From NCBI GenBank assembly GCA_021234535.1, contig CM037843.1, positions 25,885,911-25,949,910 on the forward strand: a stretch of 64,000 nt of DNA, given 5' to 3'. Both the position numbers and the translations under genes were made by a program. The notes beneath the pieces are model-generated. The model did no database searches. It had not been told where the DNA came from and was given only the letters and a program-made list of their open reading frames with translations. Source of the stretch: Stichopus chloronotus. Lineage: Eukaryota > Echinodermata > Holothuroidea > Aspidochirotida > Stichopodidae. Position 1 is the stretch's first letter, and each line of letters begins with the position of its first letter. Below, piece by piece: positions 11,382 to 23,800 of this stretch.

Positions 11382-11432
11382 CATGAAAAACTTTAACCAG
11401 GGATTCTCTTTGACCAACCTAGGCAAATCTGT
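11382..11432 (-). CDS. Candidate 51-nt microexon upstream of the unidentified terminal exon
   Basis: A good acceptor (CCGCCTTCAG) and donor (ATG|GTATGT) bracket 17 codons reading TDLPRLVKENPWLKFFM, phase 0 at both ends. This is compatible with direct splicing to 10553. It is short and supported only by its splice sites, frame and amphipathic composition. I do not recognise the sequence. Confidence 0.42.
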
Positions 11433-11670
11433 CTGAAGGCGGGCGGCAGTGAAAAAAAATGCATGTGACTTAGCGATAAAAGCAAGTCCCAAAATCCATG
11501 TAAGATTCTAGTGTCATACTTGGAAGTATCAGATTCCCGATACTTTTGGAATATCAATAATGTTGATGTCGATGACTAATATAGGACAAACACCGAGGGG
11601 GATCTCCATCCATCATCTACAAAGAGAATCAAGTACTGCTGACCGGGATTTTGACGATGTCCTTTTCTCA

Positions 11671-11840
11671 CTACGTACCATCGTCTGCTCCCCATACTCT
11701 TATATTACAATCATCCGAGACTGAGACGAGCATGGTGGGTAAGACTGGATTCCAAGCGACGCAGTTGACTGTCCTTGTGTGGCCCTGAAGAACGGCTATT
11801 GGCATCTCCTCTTTGATGTGCCATATATATACATTGTTAT
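11671..11840 (-). CDS. WDR26: WDR26 terminal exon, last WD40 blade and stop
   Basis: Acceptor TGGGTTTCAG. It completes GSE with [18 protein letters not shown], continues [14 protein letters not shown] and ends [15 protein letters not shown] with TAG at 11673-11671. The tail after the last WD is a few residues, shorter than the human acidic/serine tail. The stop lies inside GGTACGTAG, which also looks like a splice donor. Confidence 0.95.
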
Positions 11841-14800
11841 CTGAAACCCAAAAAGATGACAGACTGATTGCAGGTCATTCCTCCACTACAAGATCTATTT
11901 CAATTGTGATGAATGTCTTAAGCAGTTTCTAGCATCAGTTGTAGTACACTGAGTTGAATGGACGCTGCCGCGATTTTACATTTGTGACGGAAAAATTTCC
12001 GATGACACAGAGAAATAAAAGATATGTTTCTGTTTGTCTATGCATGCCAGATGCTTAACTAAATGAAAGAAGATTCTTTTTAATTATCCATGCATAAATG
12101 CACCATCTAATATAACTTTGGCCTACCATGCATTGACATCAGGTCTTTTTACCCTACCACCATAGATTTCAATGTAATAAACACATAAGTTGACATTAAA
12201 ATTGCCATTGGCTGTTGTGGCTGGGTTTTCCACCATTCTGCACAATGAACATTTGAAAGGCGGATTTACCTTCACTTCCACTTGCTACAAATTTTTCATC
12301 CACTCCACCGAAACATGAATGTATCGTGTAGAACCCTTGGCTGACACCCTGGAATTTTCGTACAAGTATTTTGTCTTTGATGTCCCAGAGATGAACCCCT
12401 TGGTAAGCTACACTGAGGAGGGCTAGCCTTTCATTGGAATCAACAGAAAAGGACATAATGGAGTGGTCTTCTTTTATTCTGAAAAAGGAAAACACAGAAA
12501 AAAAAAATGAAAAACTAATTATCGTGAATAAAGTGAAGTAACCACTACCATAGTAGCAATTAAACTTAATACAATCTGTAGGACAAGAAGCATTTTAGAT
12601 GATTTCATAAAACTTTGGACCTTGGATCCCCAAATCTTGAACACCCCAAAGGAACTATTACCATAGTAGTAAGGTGACATAACCTCAATTTGCTACAATG
12701 CAATATGCAGGAGAATAACCTTTGGCATACTTGCCAAAAGTGGGCCCTTTAGAACACTTCATAGCCCACATGTGACCGTTGATGTCCAAATTTTCTACAC
12801 TTACTGATGGCTCATAACCCAAGGACCAATGGCCCCAACTTTCACGAACTGCATCAAAGGTTGCTTGAGAGAAACTGATAACAATTTTGTACCAATAGCT
12901 TACACCATTTACATGGTGTGAGCAAAACGTGTTTAGTTAACCAGCAACAAAAACAATTCTAACTAGATCAGCACTCCCGCATTAAAAAAATTCAATGACA
13001 ACATTGATGGCCCATACAAGCATCTCTAGCATGAAAATCTGGTGAATCAGATAGATGACAAAACTGACAGTACCTAAAGTACATCATTGAGAGTCAACCA
13101 TTTGCTGTACACTCTCATGACGCTGTAATAGAAGATGTTCGGTAGTCCAGTATTGTCATAACATTACTGTGTAGGGATAAAATAAACCCCTTACCCTTTG
13201 TCTCCTGCTTGACCTCCCCTTGACCTTCCCCTTGACCTCCCCTTTGTCTCCTGCTTGACCTCTGCTCCAAACAAATCGAATTCATCTTTTCACCATAACA
13301 CATCTACATACCAATTACAAACTTCCTCCAAGTTTCATAACTTCAGATGTTGTGTTAAAAGGTTGTCAGAGTTTTGGCCCCAGTGCCCCAGACAACCATT
13401 GACCTCCACCATAAACAATAGGGCACACCTTCTCAGTATGGCGGACCTACATACCAAGTCTGACTTTCATCGGACTTTCCTTCATTGCGTTAGAGCATAA
13501 CCAAGAAAGTGTCACAGACACACACATGACAACATGACTACATAGGTTCCTTTGCTAAAGCAAGGAACCAAACTGTTTTAAATCATGCATGGCTGACTGT
13601 GGGATGTAGTTCTATCTTCTTCATTTGACTCAAACCCACATTTGACTCAAACCCACAGACTGAACAAGTGCCCACTACAGAGAAAACTTACAAAATATAC
13701 CACCTAGTTGGGGCAAAGTTCTGTAGGTACAGTGTATTTAATGCTGAAAACTCCAAATATAAAAAAATATATATATATAAAATGTCATCAGAAAATTATC
13801 AACAAGAAAGGGGACATGAATGTAAGTTCAGTAAAACTTGCAACTTACAAGTTTTGTGACGTTAAATCGTCGAAGTTGTATTCTCGTAACCTGCTATGGG
13901 TGTCTGAAGCGATGGCAGTTTTTCCGTCTTTCTTCATGTACAGACCCTGAACTCTGACTCCTTCCCATGTATCTAGAACATTACCATCTATGTCCTGTCA
14001 ACACAAATAGCATACCACATCATGAATTGGGAGCCACTTAAAAATAAACACAATTGGAAAATGTTGATATGTTGCACAAGACACTTTATTATGAAGAATA
14101 GCCAGATCCTCTTCAGAACCATCAGAAGGGATTTTCCCCAAGATAATTAACCTCTGACCTCTTCCCACAACTATGGGGAGAGGAGGGGTGGGAAATAATG
14201 TCTTGCTAAATGTAAGAGATGTGATAGAACTGAGCATGTGAACTGTGAAAAACAAAGAAAATGACAAACTAAAATATGTGGAAAAATGCACATAATATAG
14301 ATATTATGAATAACTAAAGAATAACAGCACGTATGACATAAGACTTTTTTGTGAACCGCAGAACTGAGAATGAAAGAATATGAGCAAACTATATAAACAG
14401 ATAATAACTGAGACTAAAGAATGTGTTTTTAAGATTGCTAAGAATTCTAGACTGAAGGGTATTCCCCTTTATCACAACATCAGGTCTATTACATCTCCAA
14501 TGAGATCTGTGAGGATCACCCAGACGTCCTGACTATGTGGATGGATGCACAGCACAATGTGCAAAATAAAAATGTCTTCCACAATCTATGATGGTAGTTT
14601 GTAAATAATTACTATCAGTTGGAGTTGAAGGTATTTAATGATGGTTTCTCCACCTGCGAAGCACGTAAAAAGCTGTGAGTTTAACATCTCACTGTAGGCA
14701 GCATGATAAATATTCATCTAATGATAAATTCTTACAACTGCCAAAATAGCCCAGTCATCCCTGTTACTGGTTTTTTTTTCTTCTTCTTCTTCTTTTTTTT

Positions 14801-17800
14801 TGTACTTAAACTTCACAATTTACAGATTGCAGAATTAAACAGTAATGTTTAAAGTCCAGGGCAAGACACCTACACATCACTCTGTTGTATTTGAAACATT
14901 TTGAAATTAATGAAAACAATGTTTGCTTACTGCTGTGAAGATAATGATGTTTGTCATGGCAACAGATAACTACACACTGGTAAATTGTTTTTAAAGACGT
15001 CTCCATTACTGATTGATTAAAAAGTTATGACAATTCATTCATGGATACCTGCCAATTTATTCAGCCAATCTTTCCTATGCTGATTATACTTACAAACATG
15101 TATCAATTAATATTGCTTTCCCGCTCAATATTCTCAGTATCTATGAGAACCACAGACAAGTGTAGTGAGCCTTGCGATTATGATCACATTTTATTTGACT
15201 ATTTAGAGCAGTCAATTAGATTTTTCAGTTTTACAATGGGTAGTCCACCCAACCAAATATCAAACTTTGCATAATTTGTCCACATTCTCTCTTCACAGGA
15301 AAGACACAACAGTTCTCTTTGCATCATGACACATCTTGACAGAGACTTGTAAAGTATGTTGTTGCTTTGTTAACAGTCTCATACCTGACACATACTGTGG
15401 GATTCAGGACTCTGATACACCTTAAAATCCTCATTCTAACAGGACAAATCAAATAAATCTTACAAACCATGAACAAGATCAATTTCCCAATATTTGATGG
15501 CAAGAACTTTCCATTTAATTACCATACTGACGATGGTAAAACAACAACAGCATCTATATTTAAACGTGAAAAAGGCTTTTGGTAGGCAATAGGGACATCA
15601 AAATAGCTAGTTTGTGTGACAGAGTCCGGCTGTACTGTAGTGATGCCAAATGGTTAGAATATGTAACAGTGCCTCTGTATGCTATTGTTTATGGTTAAAA
15701 TGGTCAGCTAGGTATGACAGCGGCTTTGTGTACTATTGGGAATCACACTGGCTACCTTATGTGACAGTACCTATCTGTTACATGAAGCATCAAACTGGTC
15801 AGCTTGCTTTTTCTTCTTCTTTTTTTTTTGACATGGCTTTGTGTACTTAGCATTAACCTGTAAAAGTTTGCTTCCACAGTGTCTTTATGAACTACAGAAC
15901 GAATATCAATACTAATCAATAATAAGTTCATTGGATAGGCAGAAGTATGTTGATGTTGTTTTTCTGGATTTTCAGACAGCTTTTGATAAGGTTCCCCACC
16001 AGCATCCTTTGCTTAAAGTAAAGAGTATGGGCATCTGTGGTAATTTACTGACCTGGATTCAGAACTGGCTATGTAATAGGAAACAGAGAGTGGTTTTAAA
16101 TGGTTGCGCTCCTTCTTGGCAGGAGGTAAACTAGTTGGGTCTTCTCCTTGCCTTGAAGATGTAGTGATGGCATGAAGTGTAAATGGGTTTAAGAATGCAC
16201 TGGACAAGTACTTTAGGCTTTGTGACCAGGTTTGATTTTTTTCTCATTTTTCAGGGTCCTTCTCCCTCTTCTAATCCCTTTAACCATACCATGTTATAAC
16301 ACCACCCCCCTCTCCCACTTTCCAAACAGAACAAAAAGACAGTAATAATGCTTCCATTGGAAAAAAGTACTTACACAATGATAAAACTGTCCTCTCATAC
16401 CACCTGTCACAAAGTTACCATTGGCTGAGTTACAAGATACGCTAGTTAGACTGTCATCAGGGGACTGACTCATCTTCGTCTTGGTTTCACCGGTCTAACA
16501 AGGAGGAGAACATCAAAAACATCATCATGTACTCTATAGATATGGATGAGGAATCTGAATACACTATCTACTATCTACACTAGATCCTCAATTTTGCCCA
16601 CTGGGCACAGGCCGTGAGGTATCCCAACACCTCAAAAAACGCAATTTTCATTAGGCTACGAGTTTGCCGTGATGTCACGATACGACCTTTTGCTTTGCGT
16701 GTTGACATTCAATCAAGCATCCTACCTATGGGTGTGACAATGAAGTGTTCTTCGTGGCATATATGCTAAATTCTGTCCCATGTACAATGAAGGTTAGTGA
16801 AAACTTTGGATCCAGGTAGCAATTTCAGAACTGAGTCCAGACATCTTCGACCAAGTGCCCGGTGCAAACATAATACTTGCATAGGAAATTTAACAAGATA
16901 CTGTTCACAATATCATAGTGATTGATACATGACACCAGGAGGTGGCCCTTGATATGGTTCCTTCATATTTTTTTTCTCCCAGCTCTTCAACTGCCTCGAA
17001 AATTTCAATCCAGGTCGACAATTACGTGAACAGAGGACATTTTCACGTTTGCTGTAACCCACAAGCCACTCCAAATACGCACAAGACTAACAACCGAAAG
17101 ACATGCAAATGTAAGTTACATTCACAATGCATCGCATGGTGAAAGTCATTTTTTTTTTTCTTGCTTGCTTGCACTACGGTGGGATATGAAAGCTTTCCAA
17201 GTTCAAATAAATGTTTTTTTGAATGTCCACTTGCATTCTGCACCACCGAAAGAAACAGGTAAGAAGAATCCAAAATGAAGCATAACTACAAAGACACTAA
17301 TGACATGAAACTATGGATACTCTCTGGTGCCATTTACCTCTACATTCCAAATCCAAACCTCTGAGGAGTCTTCTGGTCCACAAGCTATAATGTACCTTCC
17401 ATCTGGGGTCCAGCAAAGGAAAGAGACCTGGAAGGTGTGTCTCTCTAAGGTCCTCCTTTGTTTCAGCTCACCTGTCTCCTACATCAAGATCAAGAGAAGA
17501 AAATAAAAGAAAAACGTGTTGACATTGAGATGGTTTCAACTACAGATTGATTTAAAGGGATGGTCTAGCCACAAATACAGCTTTGATATGTTGAAGAGTA
17601 AGTTAATCTGACCATTACAGTGAAACTTCCATTCAATTCCCACGTGTGGTTCCGGAGATATGAGCAGTTGAAGTTGCCACATTCGTTACCGACAGTTGAC
17701 TTGAAGCAAGCAGGAGTGATGTCATCTCCCCACATTGATAAAGCATCTTATGTTTTTCTTTAAAATTTACACCAAATTTAATACTTCAATATCTCTAGTG

Positions 17801-20800
17801 CTATCACAATGTGAATGTATGATGGGTATGAGAGTTTTGCGACCTTCACATAACCAGTGCCTAAACTAACCACCTACTGATTTCAAGGTCAAAATAATAA
17901 ATTTAGTAATGAAGGAAACAAAAGACTATTCAGCGATGTGAGGAGATGATGTCACTCCCCCTTGCCTCAAGTCCACAGCTGTTAGAATAGGGGGTTACTT
18001 CAAATGGTAATATCTTAAGAACCTACACATGGAAACTGAATCGAAGTTTCACCAGAATGGTTGGATAAACTTAATCTTCAACATATCCAAGCTAAAATTG
18101 TAGCTAGACCATCCTTTTAAGATGAAGAGTGATGTTCAAAACTGACTCTGAGATTTTGCCAGCTGACCTCTGGTGACTTCAAACCACAAAAATAATCTAA
18201 ATCAGGAGCACATAGGGATCCTATGCTGATTCTAGAAGAGATACATAGCAGGTGCACATCCCATGAATGGTTGCCCACACTGATATGAAACATTCTCTTC
18301 TCCCTCCCCTTTCTCTCTCCCCCCCCCCTCCTCCTCCAAGAAAAGAGAATGTATTTATCTCAAAAACATGCAAAAACACACAACTTCTGCTGTGGCAACT
18401 CAGCCACTCCCTGCACAACAGATTATTACACACAAGCACACACCCTACATTTATTAGGTTTATGGAGACCACATAAGGGAAATGTTTATTTGCTCCCACT
18501 GATTAATGCCACTGGCATATGCCACACAAATTCCTTTCACATGCAAATTACAACTATCAATGAGTTGCACTGGTAAAACTAAGTTTCTCAATGAAGACAG
18601 TTTGTAATATTGTCCAAAACTTCAACGTTTTCATATTGTCATATAATCAAGTGGACTTGTAATTGCCTGACACATAACAAAAAGTCAGTGCCCAGAAATT
18701 TAATAAATCTTAACACAAGCTCAAGGCTTGACATTTTGTCTTTCCAATAATGTCAAATGTGAAAGCCAGAAATGTGGATTGGAAGGCCTCACTTGGCTTC
18801 AGGTGTTATCCATTACGTTGGCTAAAACAAGGTATGTTGCCTATTATGGATAAATTTGGGAAGTTGCATATTACTGTATCTCAACCAAGTCTGTCTTTTG
18901 TAAGAAAACACCTTTTACTGTGATAAAACTTCACAGGTTTGGACATTTGTGAGTATCTAACTTAGCTTGATTGGATTTACTGACCAGACAGTTTGACTTG
19001 GACTCCATTTACACTTGACTTGGAGTGTAATGCTGAAGATAAAATGGAAGTATCAATTAGGATCAGGCCCCAAGTTTCCAGCCTCTTGATTAATCAGGGT
19101 GGGTGGGAGGAGGCCAGACACCATGCTAGCGGTGCCATTTGTAGTCTAAACACAGATCAAAATTTATCATTCCAATTTATCACTGTAAAACTTCCAGTTT
19201 GTTTTTGTTGAGCACTCTCGAGTGCGAGCACTGCCAAACATAAATGGTCCTTGGTTCAGAACTAGTATTTGTGCTGATCTCTCACAAGGGATTAGAACAT
19301 GAGCATATATGGAACTCAGTAGAATAATGTGAGATGGTTAAAGTTAGACATGAGATTGATTTCAGTCTTCACAGCATATGACTCGGTAAATGCTTACCTT
19401 GTTTACGTCCCACACAATGATTGTTGCATCTTTGGAACCTGTGGCTAGTTTGCTGCCATCGGGAGAAAACTTACAGTACCAGACTTCGTCACAATGGTCT
19501 GATAAAACCTGCTTTATTTTGGATGGAAATTGATTTCTGAAAATATGGAAAAGAAATCAGAAAAACACTGTTTTTATGACTGCATACATCTATTGTGCTT
19601 TGACATTTGGGAAGAGGGGTTACTTCTTCATATCATATTTATGCAACCATCGAAAACAGTGATTTAAATTATGATTTAAAAAAAAAATCATAATTGTTAT
19701 TTCAACGACTTGATTAAAATTAAACAACTCTGCGGCAGGCAAGTCCCCTAACTCTTACTGAAGGAAAATTCTCTAACCTTCCCACCTATTCTCATGGATT
19801 TTAAATTAAAACTAGAGCTGTCTCAAAGGCAGCTATGGTTATGGAATTAAGTAGTTAGTCTCATTTCAAAAGCAAGAGGGCGGCTGCATCATCTGCCTCT
19901 CTCATAGTGACTGTAAGTATCAACTGGACTCACTTATTACAAACATGGTCATATAACAATGAAATATTCTGAAAGCCTTCTTCAGCTGAATATGTGGGAC
20001 TGTTGTGGTAAGGACATCGCTTCTTCTGCAATTCCACCGCCTGACCCAAGAGCGTGAGCAGTCTTCTAGGAGGTAACATTACAGATGGAGGTAGGAAACC
20101 TGTGATGCAAACATAAAATCACAAGCTCCATGTCAGATGTATAACTGTACACCTTCCGAGAGATTTGTCTCCAAAACATCGAAAAGAGATATAATGATGT
20201 TTCTCCATCAATATGACCATCCAACCTTACAATTATTACACTGGCGTGTATGAAATAGTGCATGTCGTTGAGTGAGACTGCACTTTGGCTGCACTTTAGA
20301 TTCATAACTAAATTGGGCAGATTTATCTAACTTGCAAGACCACTTCTAACTGTCAAATGTCATATTTTCTTAGGTTAAAGCTTAGTTTGTTGATGACTGC
20401 ATCTTTTTGCAGAACAGACTTTTAGAACTGTCTGATACCAGCGATCTCCTGGTGGCTCTCTAGCAATAGCAGCCATTGTTAAAACTCCCATTTGTCAACC
20501 TGAGAAGATTGGCATGTCTTTCCATATATAAAACACACTCAAGAGTTTTATCAAAGTTTAAGTAATATGCATCATTGCCTGTGGCTCATTGGTTTCAGAA
20601 AAAAAGGTTGGAGAAAAGCTGTACTTGTTGTATGAGACATTGGTGCCACAATTATGAAAGCATCCCTCTTGCTTTCCTCTCTCACACATCCTCCTTTTTC
20701 TTCTAAAATTTTTCTTTTAAAAAACACCTTCTTTGACAGCGTCCATATCTTTAGGTATTACATTGCTGACAGTCAGCATTTTCTCTGGTTGTCGATTACT

Positions 20801-23800
20801 TATCTGGCTCTTTTGGCGGTTACTAAAAAAAAAAATCAGCATTATCTGTGACATGATTGTTCCTATTTGAAAAGTACAAAAACAAAGTCTTTCACTGTCT
20901 TCCTTGCCCTGTTGTTTCTAGTTTCTTCTAAAGATTCTTAAAAATATTCTTCCAGTCAACCTGTTGTTTTCTAACGGAAGTGGTAAGACAAGATCAAGCT
21001 GTGACTGTTTGTTAGAGGATAGTGGCAACAAGTTTGTAAAATTTTCCCTCGCAATCTGATTTGGAAAAAAAATTCCGTAGCAGTTGCAGTTGAAAAATGG
21101 TAACACAGATTTTGAGAACGCTCGATGGGACTGCCAAAGCCAAATCCACAGTTACTGGCGAGTAATCGATTATGACTGTCCTATCTACTGGGTAAGGAAG
21201 AATGACAGGAATTGAATGGGACAGCATGTACATTAAAAAAAGCATCCATCTGTAGTTGTTGGAATGATTTTGCATACTTCTCTGTGTGGTCTGTATACAA
21301 ACCAGCCAAAAAGATGTGCAAACCTACAATGACTATAAATAATGAGTAAAAATTGCTAGGCAATCAAAACAATGTTTGACCAAGACCTTCTCTCAGACGA
21401 GAGAAAAGAATTTTACAGAACCTCTGTGATCTCGGCACATCAGGATGGCAGCATAGGAAGAAGGTGGTAGTCTGGTATTAGACTAAAAGGTGCCAGGGTA
21501 AGTGTTGAAGGTTAAACAGAACTCATCACACATTAGATGGTAGTGCATTTGTTGTGACGAGACAGGTGAGGAGTGACGCAAAGACAATGTCAGTTCAATT
21601 TCTCTGAGGTATCTGTCCAACATTTTTGGGAAAAATTTAAATTTCAAACAATATTTCCTGCCTGATTTAGAGATTTATTGGTCAGAATTATAGCTGTCAA
21701 GCCAATTTCCAGTTTTTCCTGGTTTCTGCTAATTGCAGAATGCATGTTTTTGACTGAAATGGCAGAAGAAAGCAAAGCGAAGATAACATCCCTCTTGCTC
21801 ACGACAAGCCTGTCTTTTTTTGATACATTGTAATCATTTCCTTGTAGGATAGGGTACTTGCGGTTTGAATTTAGCAGTATCTGATTGTACCTTATCAACT
21901 GAGGCCCCCTTTACCTTGTAACAGTTCCATGAGTTTGCTGCGAGATTCACTGCCTGTGCCACCCCAGCCTGCTTTACTTCTCAGTTCTTCTCTGCTTGTG
22001 CACATCAAAAATCTAGGACAGTGACAAAGAAAATCATAAACGTTGGTGAATAAACAAACAATAAAGACAAAACACAGATATAAATGAGGACAGAATAAAG
22101 AGCAGCATTGTTATCACTGGAATGAAAGAAGTGTCTTTCTATGAAATGATGCCAATAGTCATTGGAAGTGTGTGTGTGTGTATACGCCTCGCTGCTTCAT
22201 ACACTGGAGGATGACACTAAATTTACTGCATCCACTTAAAAAATTACTCAGCTAGAAGCAAAAGGCGTGGATTGTTAATGTAACATGTGAATTTACAAAG
22301 CATTGTCTGTCGGGTCAAACACATGTATTATTGCAATTCCAAAAGTAGGCAGAACATATACGTTGATTGTGAATATCCTATCAGAAATATGAGCGAAAGT
22401 GTTGTCAGAATCAGTGTTCACACTGAGGAATTAAACCTGGGAGGAAAATTCTCTAAAAAAAAAATTTTGGGAGGGATTTTCAAAATCAAGGCGTGAGTTG
22501 TCACTTGATAAAGATTCCATTGCAATTTCTTGTGTGTATTGATAACTGTAGCTACGATTGTCGAAAAATGTGCAGGATTTTCCAACATAACATTTATCTT
22601 TAGCCGTGTTCAGATTTGAGTAAGCGTGGTGGATCCTGATATACCGCGGTGGATCAAACTCTAATGGGAATGCAGATCAACAACACTCACTCAAGATCAA
22701 GATCCACTGATTTTGATAAACCCATCAAGGTAGATCAGAGCGACCGCACTGGATAAAATTATGTAACGTGAACACAATCGGTAGATCAAGTGACCCTGGA
22801 TTTCCACTTTATTCCTTCCCTGCGTGCATTTGCTTCCTTCCCGGCGTGCATTTGTTTTCTGGTAGCAAATGTGGGAGGGTACAAAACAAATATACATGGT
22901 GCACTAGCTGGCTAGCTGTACTAACCTTAAAGATGGCTACTAGTTTTATGAAAATTAATATGGAATTGGTCTATTCATTTATGCATTTTTTGTATATTGC
23001 CCTTTGATTTATTTACTATTTTCAATGTTACTGATAGGTTAAGACCACTGACTAACAGCTTACTGCATGAAGTTAAAATGTCAATCATTTGCGTCAGTAT
23101 AAGTAAACTCATGCTTATACTAGGGCAAGTATGGGTGGACCAGGCCTACGTTGAACTAGTCCCTTCGCCGTGCTGAAGGAAGGTAGCACCATCTGCCAAT
23201 CAGCAAATGCATTTACCAACTGTCTGCATCGTAGAAAAGCCATCAATTGAGATACAAGGATAAGCAAACTTGCTTCCACATCAGTGTTTACATTCATATG
23301 AAATAACTACTCGACAAATGATATTCTGTTGGTTTCTTATGGTCTTTGTGCAACTGAAAAGACAGTGCTAGGCCAAGCCCTTTGTGTACGATACATATAT
23401 ATTAGGTATGTAAACACATATTGTGTATAGTGTATATAGTGTGCAGTTGTGACCCTCCAATAAATAAAGAATAAAGATTTCAAGTTTGCCAGGTATACAT
23501 CGTACAACTGAAGAAAGAAAAAGTCACAAGTTGTTTACAATGGCCCACTATCATGTGCATATACAGATCTTTGGAAATGACTGTGCATTCGCATCTCCAT
23601 CCAATTTTTGCTAATCACAGGTCTAGATTTCACAAATTCAGTCTCCTTCAGTGCTTCAAAAAATGTTTCAACTTCTTCTTTCTTCTTTCCTTTTTCTTGG
23701 TTTCTATTTATTTTCATTACAGGGAAGTATGAAGCTGTAAAAACACTCTACAAGAGTGCAACATTCCACTTGTCTTCTTCTAAATCTGACTCTTACTCTC

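Noticed and set aside
13668..13859. Plus-strand ORFs next to the WDR26 exon at 13849-13994
   Set aside because: They are AT-rich readings that run over the antisense of a well-supported minus-strand exon.
22600..22910. Inverted GTGTTCA ends around 22.6-22.8 kb as another hAT element
   Set aside because: Only short end similarity is visible and no target duplication could be matched.
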